A DNA stretch of 14,282 bases, taken from contig CALCJD010000012.1 of NCBI GenBank assembly GCA_937960895.1, positions 1-14,282 on the forward strand, written 5' to 3'. Position 1 is the first letter of the stretch; each line of letters starts with the position of its first letter. Positions 13,802-14,282 of this stretch are shown here, piece after piece. Both the position numbers and the translations under genes were made by a program. The notes under the pieces were generated by a model. It was not told where the DNA came from. It was given only the letters and a program-made list of their open reading frames with translations, and searched no databases. This DNA is from an uncultured Spartobacteria bacterium. GTDB lineage: Bacteria > Verrucomicrobiota > Verrucomicrobiia > Chthoniobacterales > Terrimicrobiaceae.

Positions 13802-14197
13802 ATGAACGGCCTTGAACATCCCGGCGTGCTCGACGCCTTTGCGCATGACACCCGCGAGGACAAACTCGTGCTTGCGATGTATGAAAGGCGCCCCTGGCTG
13901 GGCGAGGATCTTCAGCTTTTTCAGCTGCAGGAAAAGCTCAACGCCTACCTGTCCTTTGCCCTCGACGGCGAAATGGCCGAGGCGTTTCCGCACCTCGTGG
14001 GAAAACCGCTCGAGATTCAGCTCCGCACCGTCCACGAGCCCGACCCCCGCGCGTGGGACCTGATCCGCCGCATCCGCGAACAGCTCGGCTTCCAGCAGAT
14101 CAAATTCGAAGTCGTCCTGATCTCCGACGCCGAGATCGGACCGGAAAATGGCGGATGCTGCGGCGGACACTCCGGTGGTTGCGGGTGCTCCCATTAA
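13802..14197 (+). CDS. DUF6572-like soluble protein with Cys/His-rich C-terminal tail
   Basis: A 131-residue protein without signal peptide or membrane helix, so probably cytoplasmic. Residues 1-107 contain GVLDAFAHD, YERRPWLGEDLQLFQLQEKL (27-46) and NAYLSFALDGEMAEAFP (47-63), a pattern I recall from DUF6572 proteins of unknown function. The last 15 residues (117-131, GGCCGGHSGGCGCSH) add four cysteines (119, 120, 127, 129) and two histidines (123, 131) in a Gly-rich tail, which looks like a metal-binding appendage. It lies 6 bases after the DUF420 stop and is the last gene of the cluster. A link to copper or iron handling for the oxidase is suggested by the tail and context only. Confidence 0.8.
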   Translation: MNGLEHPGVLDAFAHDTREDKLVLAMYERRPWLGEDLQLFQLQEKLNAYLSFALDGEMAEAFPHLVGKPLEIQLRTVHEPDPRAWDLIRRIREQLGFQQIKFEVVLISDAEIGPENGGCCGGHSGGCGCSH

Positions 14198-14219
14198 TCC
14201 CTGGGGTGTTAACCTTCCA

Positions 14220-14260
14220 CCGGCCTTTCCGGTTTTCTTCTGGAGCAAAGAAAAGGCCGG
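14220..14260 (+). terminator. Weak terminator-like hairpin after the last gene
   Basis: CCGGCCTTT (14220-14228) and AAAGGCCGG (14252-14260) form a perfect 9-base inverted repeat around a 23-base spacer, starting 22 bases after the final stop. Inside the spacer TTTTCTT could also pair with AAGAAAA. There is no T-run after the stem on either strand, so intrinsic termination is uncertain; it could instead be an mRNA-stabilising hairpin. Confidence 0.35.
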
Positions 14261-14282
14261 GAAGGAAAAATTGCGGATGGTG

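Noticed and set aside
14153..14197. A c-type heme site in the Cys/His-rich tail of the last protein.
   Set aside because: The spacing is CCGGH and CGCSH, neither of which is CXXCH, and the protein has no signal peptide.
1..14282. CRISPR arrays, insertion sequences, tRNA or rRNA genes, phage or defence genes.
   Set aside because: None seen: no regularly spaced repeats, no transposase-like frames, no RNA gene signatures; nearly all bases are in respiratory genes.

Overview
The window is one continuous plus-strand respiratory gene cluster, with all 16 recognisable genes in the same direction and most stop/start codons touching or overlapping. It is GC-rich. The gene set is a quinol:cytochrome c oxidoreductase of the alternative complex III (ACIII) type followed by an aa3-type cytochrome c oxidase and its assembly factors. 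This layout occurs in several phyla, including Verrucomicrobiota and other PVC bacteria, Acidobacteriota, Bacteroidota/Rhodothermota and Gemmatimonadota. The small accessory proteins feel most like Verrucomicrobiota to me, but that is inference from recalled family resemblance, not a search.

Layout. (1) Positions 1-3577 hold the ACIII part: actC (cut by the window edge), actD, actE and actF; actA and actB should lie just upstream. (2) Positions 3577-6810 hold an unusual four-gene module: a small one-helix protein with an Ala/Pro-rich tail, a full-length CcoN-like (cbb3 oxidase subunit I-like) membrane protein, a CcoO-like monoheme cytochrome c, and another membrane-anchored monoheme cytochrome c with an Ala/Pro-rich tail. 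(3) Positions 6807-9425 hold coxB and coxA of an A1-type aa3 oxidase. (4) Positions 9597-11770 hold heme A biosynthesis (ctaA, ctaB) and a 36-residue single-helix peptide. (5) Positions 11805-14197 hold coxC, a SCO copper chaperone, a small secreted/anchored CxxC protein, a DUF420/CtaM-like assembly protein and a DUF6572-like protein with a Cys/His-rich tail. A weak hairpin follows the last gene.

The highlight is the CcoN-like protein. It keeps the length, the roughly twelve membrane helices and the sequence landmarks of a cbb3 catalytic subunit, but every heme and copper ligand position I can align is replaced (heme b His to Ala and Val, heme b3 His to Gln, the three CuB His to Ser, Gln and Val), and the active-site Tyr is Gly. 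It cannot be an oxygen reductase, yet it is intact and translationally coupled to a CcoO-like cytochrome c whose heme motif is preserved. The likely reading is that a cbb3-derived NO pair was recruited as a non-catalytic scaffold or electron wire between ACIII and the aa3 oxidase. This fits with CoxB here lacking a fused cytochrome c domain.

How the genes work together: ACIII would oxidise quinol and pass electrons through its hemes to ActE, then through one or both extra monoheme cytochromes to CuA in CoxB, then to heme a and the heme a3/CuB site in CoxA. CtaA/CtaB make heme A. SCO, the DUF420 protein and possibly the small Cys proteins would support metal insertion and assembly.
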